Positions 32,474 to 42,663 of a stretch of 64,000 bases of DNA are shown here, piece after piece; within the stretch, counting starts at the first letter, position 1; every line of letters starts with the position of its first letter. This DNA is from Prionace glauca. Taxonomy: Eukaryota > Chordata > Chondrichthyes > Carcharhiniformes > Carcharhinidae. The notes under the pieces were generated by a model. The model saw nothing but the letters and a program-made list of their open reading frames with translations. It was not told the DNA's origin and made no database searches. The DNA lies in contig CM075760.1 of assembly GCA_037974335.1 (NCBI GenBank), positions 41,792,103-41,856,102 on the forward strand, written 5' to 3'. The translations under genes were made by a program, and so were the position numbers.

Positions 32474-32775
32474 TTTAAGGGGAGGCAGTGGCATATGGTG
32501 TTGTCAATGGACTTATAACCTAGGGCTAAGACTCTGGGGACACAGATTCGAATCCCATCATTGCTAATATGAAATTTGAATTTTGTAAAAACGTATAATT
32601 TAAAGTTGAAATGGTTCTCATGAAGCTATTGCTGTAAAACCCCTTCTAGTTCACAAATGTTCCTTACCAAAATCAGCCTGCTGTCTTTATCTGGCCTGGC
32701 ATGCATGTGACTCCAGATTCACAGCAACGTGAGTGACACTTCAGTGCCCTCAGGTTTGGGAAATAAATGCACATC
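32474..32775 (+). mobile_element. SINE, third family (tail type C), in the Cmu2-Cmu3 intron
   Basis: A tRNA-like head (GGGGAGGCAGTGGCATATGG, then CAGATTCGAATCCCATCATT with a good B box) is followed by TGAAATTTGAATTTTGTAAA and a tail ending GGGAAATAAATGCAC. It is in antisense to the IgM transcript and is moderately diverged. The rest of the intron, 32,046-32,473, has no feature. Confidence 0.7.
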
Positions 32776-32954
32776 TCAGGAAGGTAGAACAAAGAAATGT
32801 TTTATCTGATGAAATTCTGAATGAGATAATGTCCTAATGCAGCAAACTACATGACAATAACTTACAAGTTATTCTATGCTTTGTACCAACTTGAATAGAT
32901 CCCTAATTCTGATTAACAGAATGATATATGTTGTTCTCTGTATGAGTTTCTTAC

Positions 32955-33269
32955 CCTGAGATGCGCTGATGTTCAGACTCTGAGTGTTTCCTAGGTGAGT
33001 GACCTGGCAGGTATAGATCGCTTTGCTGAACCATTCCCCAGCGGAGACTGTCAGCCGACTGCTGGCCGAGAAGTTCCCATTCACTTCACAGGGGGGAGAG
33101 GTGTCAATTCCTGAATGTGTGGGTTCCCCATTCTTCAGCCAACTCACTTCCATTGACCCTGGCTGGAAATCGATGATTGAACAGACGATGATTGCGAATT
33201 TCGTGTTTGAGATTTCTTCACTGGAACTCACGGTGAGGATAACAGTTGGAGGGATCTCAGGTTCAGAGC
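32955..33269 (-). CDS. IgM constant domain 2 (Cmu2)
   Basis: The exon is 315 nt, phase 1 in and out. The acceptor is TTTTCCTCAAG (AG at 33,271-33,270) after a long polypyrimidine tract. The donor is CAGG|GTAAGA (32,955/32,954). It encodes [19 protein letters not shown], with core Cys in IIVCSIIDF and YTCQVTH and Trp in VSWLKNG. Sequons are NFS and NIS. An extra Cys occurs in SPPCEVN, and the codon split with Cmu1 also reads Cys. The domain is full length and intact. Confidence 0.95.
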
Positions 33270-33326
33270 CTTGAGGAAAAAAAAACAGATCAGTCATTTC
33301 CTGCAGAAGATGTGGATCAATTAAAC

Positions 33327-33542
33327 TTTTGTCAACAGAGGGTAGTAAGGGCTTGGAAGGCCCTGCTTGCAGCAGTTGTGGACTCGCCAACTTTAAGGGC
33401 GTTCAGATGGTCAGTGGATAGGCATATGGATAACACTGGAATAGTTTAGGTTAGAGGGTCATGAGATTGGTTCCACTGGTCGGCGCAACATCGAGGGCCG
33501 AAGGGCCTGTACTGCGCTGTAATGGTCTATCTTCTATGTTCT
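33327..33542 (+). mobile_element. CR1 LINE 3' end in the Cmu1-Cmu2 intron
   Basis: The CR1 C-terminus ([20 protein letters not shown]) and 3' UTR end at GGGCCGAAGGGCCTGTACTG and TCTATCTTCTATGTTC. It is antisense to the IgM transcript and begins about 60 bases from the Cmu2 acceptor. It is similar to 12,562-12,905. Confidence 0.85.
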
Positions 33543-33680
33543 AACTCATTTGCAGTCAATAGACACTAACTGGACCAATCCAAAGGGCCGGATTGTGCAC
33601 ATCTATTTAAATGAGTTATAACCAAGGCCCTACATGTTAACCACAGTGTTTCTGTTTTACCCAAGCTCCACAACACTTAC

Positions 33681-33980
33681 ATCGCATTTCAACGCTCTTG
33701 ACTGTGCTCATGTGTCGAACCTCACAGTCAATTCTGGGGCATTCTCCCGCTGAGTCGCTGACGGTTAACTGGCTGCTCAGGGTGTAGGTTCCCTTCGTGT
33801 TTCTCACTGACGGGTAAGTCTTAAACCCACTGGGGACTGTTTCCCCATTTTTCTTCCAGGTTAGTTTGGAAACATCTGGAGAGTAATCCATCGCCAAACA
33901 TCCGAAGGTGATGGAGCCGTCGGAGTTCTGTTGCTGACAGGGGGAGACCAGACCGTAGAGATTGGGCGCAGATGGTGTCG
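33681..33980 (-). CDS. IgM constant domain 1 (Cmu1)
   Basis: The exon is 300 nt, phase 1 in and out. The acceptor is ATTCTTTCCCAG (AG at 33,982-33,981) and the donor is GCGAT|GTAAGT (33,681/33,680). With the last J base it reads ATPSAPNLYGLVSPCQQQ, the typical start of cartilaginous fish Cmu1, including a Cys suited to bond the light chain. The core is ITFGCLAMDYS with LTWKKNG and IDCEVRH. The EW-type turn seen in many relatives is here SAGECP, with one additional Cys. It is open throughout, and the call is firm. Confidence 0.96.
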
Positions 33981-34109
33981 CTGGGAAAGAATAGCCAATT
34001 GAACAAGTTAGACTCTTGCGTTTATTAAGTCAACAAACATATTGTTACAAATAGGTTTCTATATTAGACATAGGTCTTTGTGTTAAAGGAATGAAGGGAC
34101 ATGGGTCGT

Positions 34110-34215
34110 AGGTATGATCAGGATAGTGATGAGCTCTGACCAAAGTGAATGGCGGAGTAGACTCCAAGGGCCGAATGGCCAACTCCAGCTTCTATTTTCT
34201 ATGTTTCTATCTCGA
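34110..34215 (+). mobile_element. CR1 LINE 3' terminus in the J-C intron
   Basis: GACTCCAAGGGCCGAATGGC and TTCTATTTTCTATGTTTC are a CR1-type 3' end of about 100 bases. The remaining DNA, 33,981-34,550, has no other feature. Confidence 0.65.
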
Positions 34216-34551
34216 ACATTGATTAGAATTATGAACTTATCCCTAATATTTCCCGATTAAATCTTTCATCCGCCTTTGAGATGATGTTACTTCTATCATT
34301 TGGGAATTGTCATCTCTGTAGAAACTCATATCCCTGTCTCCACTTCTATCAAATTAGAAAGACGAAATACACATTCTGTTAGTCTCACAATGACATGTTA
34401 TTCACTGGATTGACAGAGAACAGCAAAAATTTTCTCCATTATTGCAGCAACTATTTATTTCTCAACAACAGCAGTGTGTGATAAACCGCTGTTTATTTCT
34501 CAAACAACAACACTTTGTGATGAAGAAGTTCTCCCTTCATTCAGACTATCC

Positions 34552-34672
34552 ACTCACCTGATGAGGGAGCTCCAACAGCTTGTGATTCCAAATAAACCTG
34601 TTGGACTTTAACCTGGTGTTGTGAGAGTCCTTACTGTGCCCACACCAACCTCACTCCGGCATCTCCACACTA
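34552..34672 (+). repeat. Foldback element, right outer arm
   Basis: CTCACCTGATGAGGGAGC, AAATAAACCTGTTGGACTTTA and GGTGTTGTGAGAGTCCTTAC match the outer right arm of the element at 22,143-22,950. It is a single arm in the J-C intron. Confidence 0.75.
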
Positions 34673-34969
34673 GTTTTGGAAATTGCCTGTGTTCAAACTG
34701 ATTGGTGTCCCTTCCTCTCTCCAACTCACTGTCTTTCATTCTACAAAACGGAGATTAGTGACTTTGCTTCAAAGACACCTCAGGAATGAATACTTACTGA
34801 ATGATCAGGAAACTCTAAATGTGATTATAAATTTAAATAAATCCAAACTTGACTCATTGAGGGATCATACATTAATAGCAAGAGTTTCCCATTCGGGCCC
34901 TGAAGTCTCCTCCATCATTCACTGAGATTACAGATTGTGGTGCTAGCTCCATTCTGAACCCCCTCACTC

Positions 34970-35750
34970 CGCCCATCCGTCACCCGCTCTCTGCCCATTT
35001 CCCCCAGCTCTTTGCCCTTTCCACTGGCTCTCTGACTTTCATGGTGGCTCTTTTCCCCTTTTATCCGGCTCTCTGTATTTCCACCTGGTTCTCTACACTT
35101 CCCTCCAGCTCTGTGCCCTCTCCCCCGGCTCTCTGCTCTTTCCCTCAGCCCCTTCCGCTTTCCCTCAGCTCTCTGCCCTCTGCCCCTACTACCTCCTCTC
35201 TTTCTCCTTTCCCCCGGCTCTCTGACCTTTCCCCCTGACTCTCCTGCCCTTTTCCCTGGACTCTCTGCCCTTCCCCTCGGGTCTCTAGCCTTTCTGCTGC
35301 CTCCGTGCCCTTTTTCGTGCCTCCCTGCCCTTTCTCCTGGTTCTCTCCCCTTTCCCTGGTCTTTCTGCCCTTTCCCCCATCTCTCTGCCCTTTCTTTCGG
35401 CTCTCTCCCCTTTCACTGGCCTCTCTGCCCTTTCCCCTGCTCCCTGTCCTTTCCCCTCTCTCTCTTCTCTTTTCCACGGCTTTCGGCCCGTTCCCCGGCT
35501 CTGTGCCCTGTTCCCCGCCTCTCTGCCCTTCCCCCAGCTCCCTGCTGTTTCCCCTGGCTCTCTGCCCTCCCCCCACCCCGGCTCTCTGCCATTTCCCCCG
35601 CCTCCTGTTCTCCCCTGACTCTTTGCCATTGCCCCTGGCCCCGAGCCCCCAGCGATTCCCTCCAGCTCTCTGCACTCCCAGGGCAGCTCCCACCTTTGAA
35701 CACCAAACTGCAGCTTGAGATCTTTCTTCTCTCTCGTTGCAGACCCTCCC
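34970..35750 (-). repeat. G-rich (transcribed sense) minisatellite with AGCT motifs, J-C intron
   Basis: The plus strand reads as a CT-rich tandem array (CTCTCTGCCCTTTCCCC, unit about 18-30 bp). On the IgM sense strand it is therefore purine-rich, with frequent GGGG and AGAGAGCC. AGCT, the palindromic AID hotspot, occurs at least seven times (35,006, 35,107, 35,167, 35,536, 35,664, 35,685 and 35,712), against about three expected for the length at equal base use. Composition and position between J and Cmu1 are those of a mammalian switch region. A switch function is inference. Confidence 0.8.
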
Positions 35751-35759
35751 CACACAGAT

Positions 35760-37790
35760 TCAGTGAGTGTGAGTAAGAGAATGTGAGTGTGTGAGGGTGA
35801 GTGATTAAATGAGTGAGAGTGGATGAGTGATGGTGTATGTGTGACGGAAGGTGAGTGGGTGAAGTTCGTTGAGTGATGATGAGTGATTGATGGTGAATTA
35901 GTGTGGGTGACGGCGAGAGAGCGTGAGTAAATGAGGGTGTGTGAGAGAGGGTAGGTGAGTGAAGGAGGCTGAATGTGAGTGAAGGTGGTTGGATGAGTGT
36001 AGGTAAGTAAGTTTGAAAGTATGAGGGAGAATGAGTGAAGATGTGTGAAGGTTAGTGGAGGTGGGTGAGTGAAAGTGAGTGAGATTGAGTGAATGAGGGT
36101 GAGGGAGTGAATGTAACTGAGTAAGTGAGGGGTGAGAGTGAGTGAATCAGGGTCTTTTACTAAGGGTGGTGTGTGAGAGTGTGTGAGGGAGAATGTGGAT
36201 GGTGGGAGACTGAGGGTGAGTGAGTGAAGGTGTTTGATGAGGACGAGTGATTGAGGATTTGTGAGTTAGGGTGCGTGATGTTGAATGATGATGAGGATGT
36301 GAGGGTGTGTGAGTGAATGTAAGTGCGTGAGTCTGAGTAAGTTTGAATGGGTGAGGTGGCGCAAGTGAGAGAGACAGAGAGAGGGTCATTGAGCTTGAGT
36401 TTGTGGGGGTGAGTCTGGTTGATTGAGGGTGGATAGGTGACTGAATGAGTGCGAGTGAGAGTGAGTGAGACTGGATGAGTGAGGGTGGGTAAGTGGGGTG
36501 AGTGAGAAAGTGTGAGAGAATGGGGTGAGTGAGTGAGGGTGAGTGAGACTGGGTGAGTGAAGGTGGATTAGTGGGATGAGTGAGTGAGAGTGAGTGAGAC
36601 TGGGTGAGTGAAGGTGGATTAGTAGGATGAGTGAATGACGGTGAGTATGAATGTCGGTGACTGACTGAGGGTCTAAGTCAGTGAGTGAGATTTAGTGAGT
36701 TAGGTTGAGTGATTGATGGTGTATGAGTGTGGATGGCTGAGTGACAGTGAGTTAATGAGGGCGTCTGAGGGTGAGTGTGTGAGGGTGAGTGCGTGTGAGT
36801 GAGTGAATATGGGTGCGTGACTGAGGGTGTGAGAGTGAGTGAATGTGAGTGAGTCAGTGAGGGTGTGAGAATGAGTGAGGCAGGGGGAGTGATTGAGGTT
36901 GAACGAGTGAGGTTGAATGAATGTTTGTGGGTGAGTGAGGATGGATGAGAGTGAGTGAGCGAATATAAGTGAGTGATTGTGAGTGAGTGAGTGAGTGTGT
37001 GAGGATGTGAGGATGAGTGAGTTAGGGCATGTGTTTGAGTGAACGAGTGAGGTTGAATGAGGGTGTGTGAGTGCTTGTGGGTGAGTGAGTGGGGATGGAT
37101 GAGAGTGAGTGAGGGAATATAAGTTAGTGATTATGAGTCAGTGAGTGTGTGAGGGTGAGTGACTCAGGGTGAATCAGGATCAGTGAGTTTCTGAGTTTGA
37201 GTGCATGAGTTTGAGTGCTTGAGGTTGAGTGCATGAGGTTGAGTGCATGAGGTTGAGTGCATGAGGATGAGTGCTTGAGGGCGAGTGCGTGAGGGCGAGT
37301 GTGTGAGGGCGAGTGCGTGAGGGCGAGTGCGTGAGGGTGGATGAGTGAGCAAGGGTGAGTGAATGAGGGCGAGTGAGTAAGCGTAAATGAAAATGAGTGA
37401 CTGTGGGTGAGTGATTGTGGTTGAGTGAGTGAGGGTGAGTGAATGAGGGTGACTGAGTGAGAGTGTGTCAGTGAGGGAAGGTTGGTAAGTGAGGGTGATT
37501 GAGTGAAGTTGTTTGAGTGAGGATGAGAGATTGAGGGTGAGTGAGGGTGAGTGATTGAGAGTGTGTCAGTGAGGGAAGGTTGGTAAGTGAGGGTGATTGA
37601 GTGAAGTTATTTGAGTGAGGATGAGAGATTGAGGGTGAGTGAGTGAGGGTGAGTGAGTGAGAGTGAGTGAGTGAGAGTGTGTCAGTGAGGGAAGGTGGGT
37701 AAGTGAGGGTGCGTGAGTGAAGTTATTTGAGTGAGGATGAGAGATTGAGGGTGAGTGAGTGAGTGAGGGTGAGGGTGAGAGAGTCAGTGA
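35760..37790 (+). repeat. GTGAGTGA-rich minisatellite in the J-C intron
   Basis: About 2 kb of GAGTGAGTGAGGGTGAGTGA-like repeats with higher-order units, for example the ~90-bp block with GTGTGTCAGTGAGGGAAGGT repeated near 37,455, 37,560 and 37,677. The IgM sense strand is CTCACTCACCC, pyrimidine-rich, opposite in bias to the array at 34,970-35,750. Frames are translated repeat. Confidence 0.9.
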
Positions 37791-38395
37791 GCCACCTCCT
37801 CCTCTCCCTCTCCATCGATCTTTTCCCGATTTTCTCCATTGATCAGCTTTCAGTAACAGGGCTGTGTAAAGTCAGGAATCAGTGTAGATCACCGGGCAGC
37901 TGCTTTAATGTCGGGGCCTTTCTTTCAGAAACACGGATCAGTGAACAAATAGACAGACTGAGGGAGCTGGAAGGGAAGCTTCCAGCAAAACTAGGGTCAC
38001 ACAGGAATCAAACACCAAGTTTACACCAGTATTGGGGAGCCAGGCGGACTTAGTCTCAGCCAGATCCCTTCTTATTGATTGTGTCTTTGTGTCCGGTGTA
38101 ACACATGGAAATCCCTACTTCTGACCTCATGTTGGATGGAATGTGTCATTGATGAAGCAATAGAAGATTGTTGGTCCCAGAACAGTCCCCTGCCGAACTC
38201 CTGCAGTCATATCTCAACTCAGATGTTTGACCTCCAATAACCATCACCATCTTGTTTTGTGCTAAATATGACTCCAAACAGAGAAGAATTTCCCTCTGTA
38301 ACTGATTCACTTGCGTTTTACTCGGGCTCCTCCATCCCACCCTCATTCAAATGTTACAGGGGAGGGGAAGGGGACGGCGGGAAGTAACGTGGATG

Positions 38396-38702
38396 GGCGC
38401 TGTGGCACAGTGATTAGCGCCGCTGCCTCATAGTCCAATTCCCGATATGGGTCATTGTGTGTGGAGTTAGCAAGTCCACCCCGTGTCTGCTTGGGTTTCA
38501 TTGGGTGCTCCTGTTTCCTCCCACAGACCAAAGATGTGCGGAATCAGTGGATTGGCGTGCTAAATTGTCCCTAGTTTCAGGGGGACTAGTTAGGGTAAAT
38601 ACATGTGGTTATGGGGATAGGGCATTGGTGGGACTGCTGCTAGTGCAGACTCGATGGGCTAAATGGCCTCCTTCTCTACTGTAGGATCCCAATGATTCTG
38701 TT
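38396..38702 (+). mobile_element. tRNA-derived SINE (tail type B), near full length
   Basis: The head is GCTGTGGCACAGTGATTAGC with a degraded B box (CCAATTCCCGATATGG). The middle is GGTGCTCCTGTTTCCTCCCA, and the type-B tail is GCAGACTCGATGGGCTAAAT, then GGCCTCCTTCTCTACTGTAG. It lies in the J-C intron, antisense to IgM. The flank 37,791-38,395 has no feature. Confidence 0.82.
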
Positions 38703-39200
38703 CTTTGGTATCAATGATAGTCTCTCTTACGTATGTGAGATTGAAAGAGTGTGAGAATGTGCTTGGGTCTATGTGCCAGGGAGGGAGGGTGACTGTGTGT
38801 GTGTGGAAGGGAGGGTACAGTTTGTGTTAGCGAGAAAAAAGTGTGAAAAATAGACAGGGTGTATGCGTGAGTGTGTATGAGTGAAATAATTATTGAGAGA
38901 ACATGTGTCTGTGATAGGTGGAGTGTTTAAGAGAGATACATTGTGTATACATGTGTGTTCGTGTGTAAGAGATGGAGAGACTGTGTGCGTGTGAGAGAGG
39001 TGATGTTTGTGAGAAAGAACGATTGAGAGAGCGAGTGTATGTATTTATTTGTAAGTGAGAGAGAGCATGTAGAGCATGAGAGAAAGAGAATGTGTTTGAG
39101 AGATGTCATATGAGAGAACAAGTAAGTGTGTGTATATATGTGTGTATGTGTGAGAGAATATGAGAGTGTGTATGTGTGTATTTATGTGTGTGAGAGTGTG
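38703..39200 (+). repeat. GT/GA-rich low complexity
   Basis: Irregular GTGTGTGAGAGAGA tract, J-C intron. No gene. Confidence 0.7.
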
Positions 39201-39479
39201 TGATGTGTGTAAGTCTCTATCTGGCTGATACAGTCTGGAAAAGCACAATCACTCCACACATACTCACCCATTCACACAGTAAGTGGGAGTGACAAGTGAA
39301 CACAATACGGACTGTGGACCAATGGCTGGAAAAAAACATTTAAATCTTTCACAAGTCATTCACAATTAAATAATTTCCTCTTTCCTCAAGGAGTGAAAAT
39401 TGCAAAATTTCACGAAATGTGAGACAATCCAGGGTAAATTCACCCACACATTTATCCGCCCCCTCATTCACCTTATTCA

Positions 39480-39835
39480 CTCTCTCCATCACTAACAAGC
39501 AGGGTCAGCACTATGTGTATTATATACAACATGCACTGCAGCAACTCACCAAGGCTCCATAGAATACACTGTCCAAACCCGCTGCCTTTACATCCTAACA
39601 GGACAAGGGCAGCAGACATAATGAACGCTATCACCTGCACGCTCCCCTCCAAAACACACACCGTCCTGACCTGAAACAATATCTCAATTCATTCATAGTC
39701 GTTGGGTCAAAATCCTGGAACTTTCTGCCTACACAGCAGAGTGGATGTTTGCAGCATATGGACTGCAGTTATTCAAGGATGCTTCATATCAACACTTTCT
39801 CAAGGAACAATTAGGGAAGATTAAAAATACTGGCC
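39480..39835 (+). mobile_element. Non-CR1 LINE 3' end fragment
   Basis: ACATGCACTGCAGCAACTCACCAAGGCTCC, AAGGACAAGGGCAGCAGACA and GTTGGGTCAAAATCCTGGAAC are the typical 3' part of a second LINE family frequent in sharks, of which other pieces lie at 47,425-47,880 and 58,430-58,900. It is diverged. The clade (L2/Rex/jockey type) is unresolved. 39,836-40,480 is unique. Confidence 0.6.
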
Positions 39836-40568
39836 GAACAAATGACACTAAAATGCCTTTAGAAGATTAAAAATAAGATGCAAATGAATTAGGCGCATCA
39901 ACTGTCATACTAAACAGTTCAGGGATTGCTGTAATATGGAACACAATATAGTAAATCTCACTTTGTATTTGTTCACCTAACATTCCCAAGGCCGGTACAT
40001 CACTGCTTAAAAATCACCTAATTCTCCCCTCTACAGTGTGAAGTTTCTGCTCTCTGATGGTGACAATATGCTTCAGGGATCTCCTTTCTGAGACGCCGAG
40101 TCAAATATCAAGTCAAACTGTCACAAATCTCAGAGATACAAGTTTCTTGAAGAAATAAATCAAATTTCAGTCCCCGAAATACAGTAGAAGGGGCCAGAAG
40201 GTTTATAACCAGTCAGACAGATTCCTGGTCCCAACACAGTGACCACGCGCTGAGACACAAACGGTGCAACAGCCGAGATTGTTAATGAGAAGTCTGTATA
40301 TGCAGCAACGACTTAGAGTCCGAATGAACGTTGTATGTCACGATTTATTTTAGTTTGTAAACGGCAGTTAAATTTTAATTTAAAAATGCTGTAATATGTT
40401 TATTTTTTTCCAAAACCTGCCTTTTTCTCCTACAAGGATTTTCACACTCATCGATTCTTTGCAGTTAACCAGACAACATGTAACTTCAGTGCCACCGAGT
40501 TTAAACAATGCAGAAACAATGCCGAAACACCAAACCATTTCGCACATTGTGACCGAACCACAGAACCT

Positions 40569-41594
40569 CCCCAGGGGTCGGTGCTGGGGCCTCAGCTATT
40601 TACCATTTATATAGATGATCTGGAGGAGGGAACCGAGTGCAGGGTGTCGAAATTTGCTGATGACACCAAGAGTGGGGGAAAGGCAAATTGTGAGGAGGGT
40701 GTGGAGAGTCTGCAGAAGGATCTAGATAGGCTGGGCGAATGGGCCAGGAAATGGCAAATGGAATTTATTGTTGGCAAGTGTGAGGTGGTCCACTTTGGTA
40801 GGAGGAATGGTAGGAAGGACTATTACTTACGTGGCGAAAAACTGCAGCAGGCGACGGTGCAGAGGGACCTCAGGGTCCTTGTGCATGAGTCGCAAAAACC
40901 CAGCTTGCAGGTGCAGCAGGTGGTCAGGAAGGCGAATGGGATGCTGGCCTTCATAGCGAAGGGGATTGAATATAAAAGTAGGGAGGTCTTGCTGCAGCTG
41001 TATAGGGCATTGGTGAGGCCGCAGCTGGAGTACTGTGTGCAGTTTTGGGCGCCGCACCTGCGCAAAGATATTTTGGCCCTGGAGGGAGTGCAGAGGAGGT
41101 TTATTTGGCTAATACCGGAGTTGAGGGGATTGAGCTATGAGGAGAGGCTTAATAAACTAGGCTTGTACACGTTAGAGTTTAGAAGAATGAGGGGAGATCT
41201 CATTGAGACGTATAAGATGATGAATGGGATGGATAGGATAGGATAGAGGTGGAGAGACTCTTCCCGCTCAAAAAAGACAGTAGGACTAGGGGGCACAGCC
41301 TCAAGATAAAGGGGAGGCGGATTAGAACAGAGTTGAGGAGGAACTTCTTCACTCAAAGGGTGGTGAATCTCTGGAATTCTCTGCCCGTTGAAGTGGTGGA
41401 GGCTGCCTCGCTAAATATTTTTAAGAAACGGGTTGATGGGTTTTTGATAAGAGAAGGGATTAAGGGTTATGGGGAGAGGGCGGGAAGGTGGAGCTGAGCC
41501 AAGACAGATCAGCCATGATCTTATTGAATGGCGGGGCAGGCTCGAAGGGCTAGATGGCCTACTCCTGCTCCTATTTCTTATGTTCTTATGTTCA
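40569..41594 (+). mobile_element. Young CR1 LINE 3' copy, J-C intron
   Basis: It starts inside RT just before motif C (GSVLGPQLFTIYIDDLEEG region, then FADDTKSGG) and reads openly for about 220 codons (40,581-41,246) to NKLGLYTLEFRRMRGDLIET. An extra GGATA repeat near 41,235 shifts the frame, and 41,249-41,497 gives the usual C-terminus. It is nearly identical to 3412-4103 over their overlap, and the 3' end is TTATGTTCTTATGTTC. It is antisense to IgM. Confidence 0.92.
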
Positions 41595-42488
41595 ACAGAA
41601 ACAGACCAAAACAAATCAATGAGGGAATGAATCCGTTGAATGTAGCCATTCAATGGAATCAAAAATATCATCGCAAGACAAATCAAAATATCCAATCCGG
41701 CAAACCAACTCGTCACCAAATATATGAATGACTAAACTAAACAGAAATCTGGAATAAGAGCAACAGCATTGCGAGGAGGTGAAATATGTGCAACAAATTA
41801 ACATTGAAACTTTACCACATTCTATTCATATTGGGTCATATTTCAAAAAGATTTCAAACATATTTATACATTTATCTGCAACCATCAGGTAAAACATTGC
41901 ACGTACCCCAAATTGGGAATGCAGTGGCAAACTGTGTTTTGGACGAGTGGCGTAAACCGTGGTTTGATTTAACCAGCAATTATCGGTTACGATTAAAAAA
42001 AAATGCACATGCAACAAAGCCTGCCTGATTTCTCTGTGTAGGCACACGTCAAATAGTTTAAAACCCGCAGACTCTGGATTCAATCACCAAGTGTTTAACA
42101 GCTCAGTGTGACGGAGTGTGAACAATGCAGAATAGCCAAACCATTTCATAAATTTGACTTCTTCAATGTCACCCAGACAGACAATCTCCTCACCAGAAAA
42201 ATACATCACTGAGGGACTGAACCCCCGTTCATGCAGAAACAGCTCAATTCTACAAACAGTTTCAACAGAATCAAATTTCACATTGGCGGAAAGTCTCAAT
42301 TTAAAATCCAGCCAATCCGCCCATCACCAAAGTAACTAATAATTAAACTGAGCACAACAATAACATAACAAAACCAGCATTGTGATTCAGCCGAACATGT
42401 TCATGACATTAATGCAGAAACTTTAACACACTTTGCTCAGACTGGGTTCGATTTCTAACACTTGTGGAGTAGATGGTGCAACTCGCAG

Positions 42489-42504
42489 CCACTAGATGTC
42501 ACTG
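42489..42504 (+). promoter_or_regulatory. CTCF-like motif
   Basis: CCACTAGATGTCACTG is close to the vertebrate CTCF core. It is about 1.2 kb from the J segment, in the J-C intron. Motif match only. Confidence 0.3.
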
Positions 42505-42663
42505 AGATTAAACATTGCAGAAACGCCGAACTGTTTAACAAAAGGAAGGCATTTAATGTAACCCTGACACACACACTGTCCTCAGCAGATAAACACCAAA
42601 TCACAACAAGAGACTGAATTCACCAATTCATCAATTAACAGTAGAATCAATTAACAGTAAAAG

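Larger units (their letters stand above)
40480..42660. repeat. Diverged tandem units of ~400-600 bp in the J-C intron
   Basis: Three related units can be traced by repeated wording: AACAATGCAGAAACAATGCCG (40,505), GAACAATGCAGAATAGCCAA (42,120) and AACATTGCAGAAACGCCGAA (42,512). Recurring companions are CACCCAGACAGACAATCTCC, AAACTTTACCACATTC / AAACTTTAACACACTT, and CATCACCAAAGTAACTAAT / CGTCACCAAATATATGAAT. A CR1 copy interrupts the first unit, and another follows the third. There are no frames. Confidence 0.65.

Noticed and set aside
35145-35753. 202-codon and overlapping Arg/Glu/Gly-rich frames
   Set aside because: They are translations of the CT/GA minisatellite, with the period of the DNA repeat and no non-repeat content.
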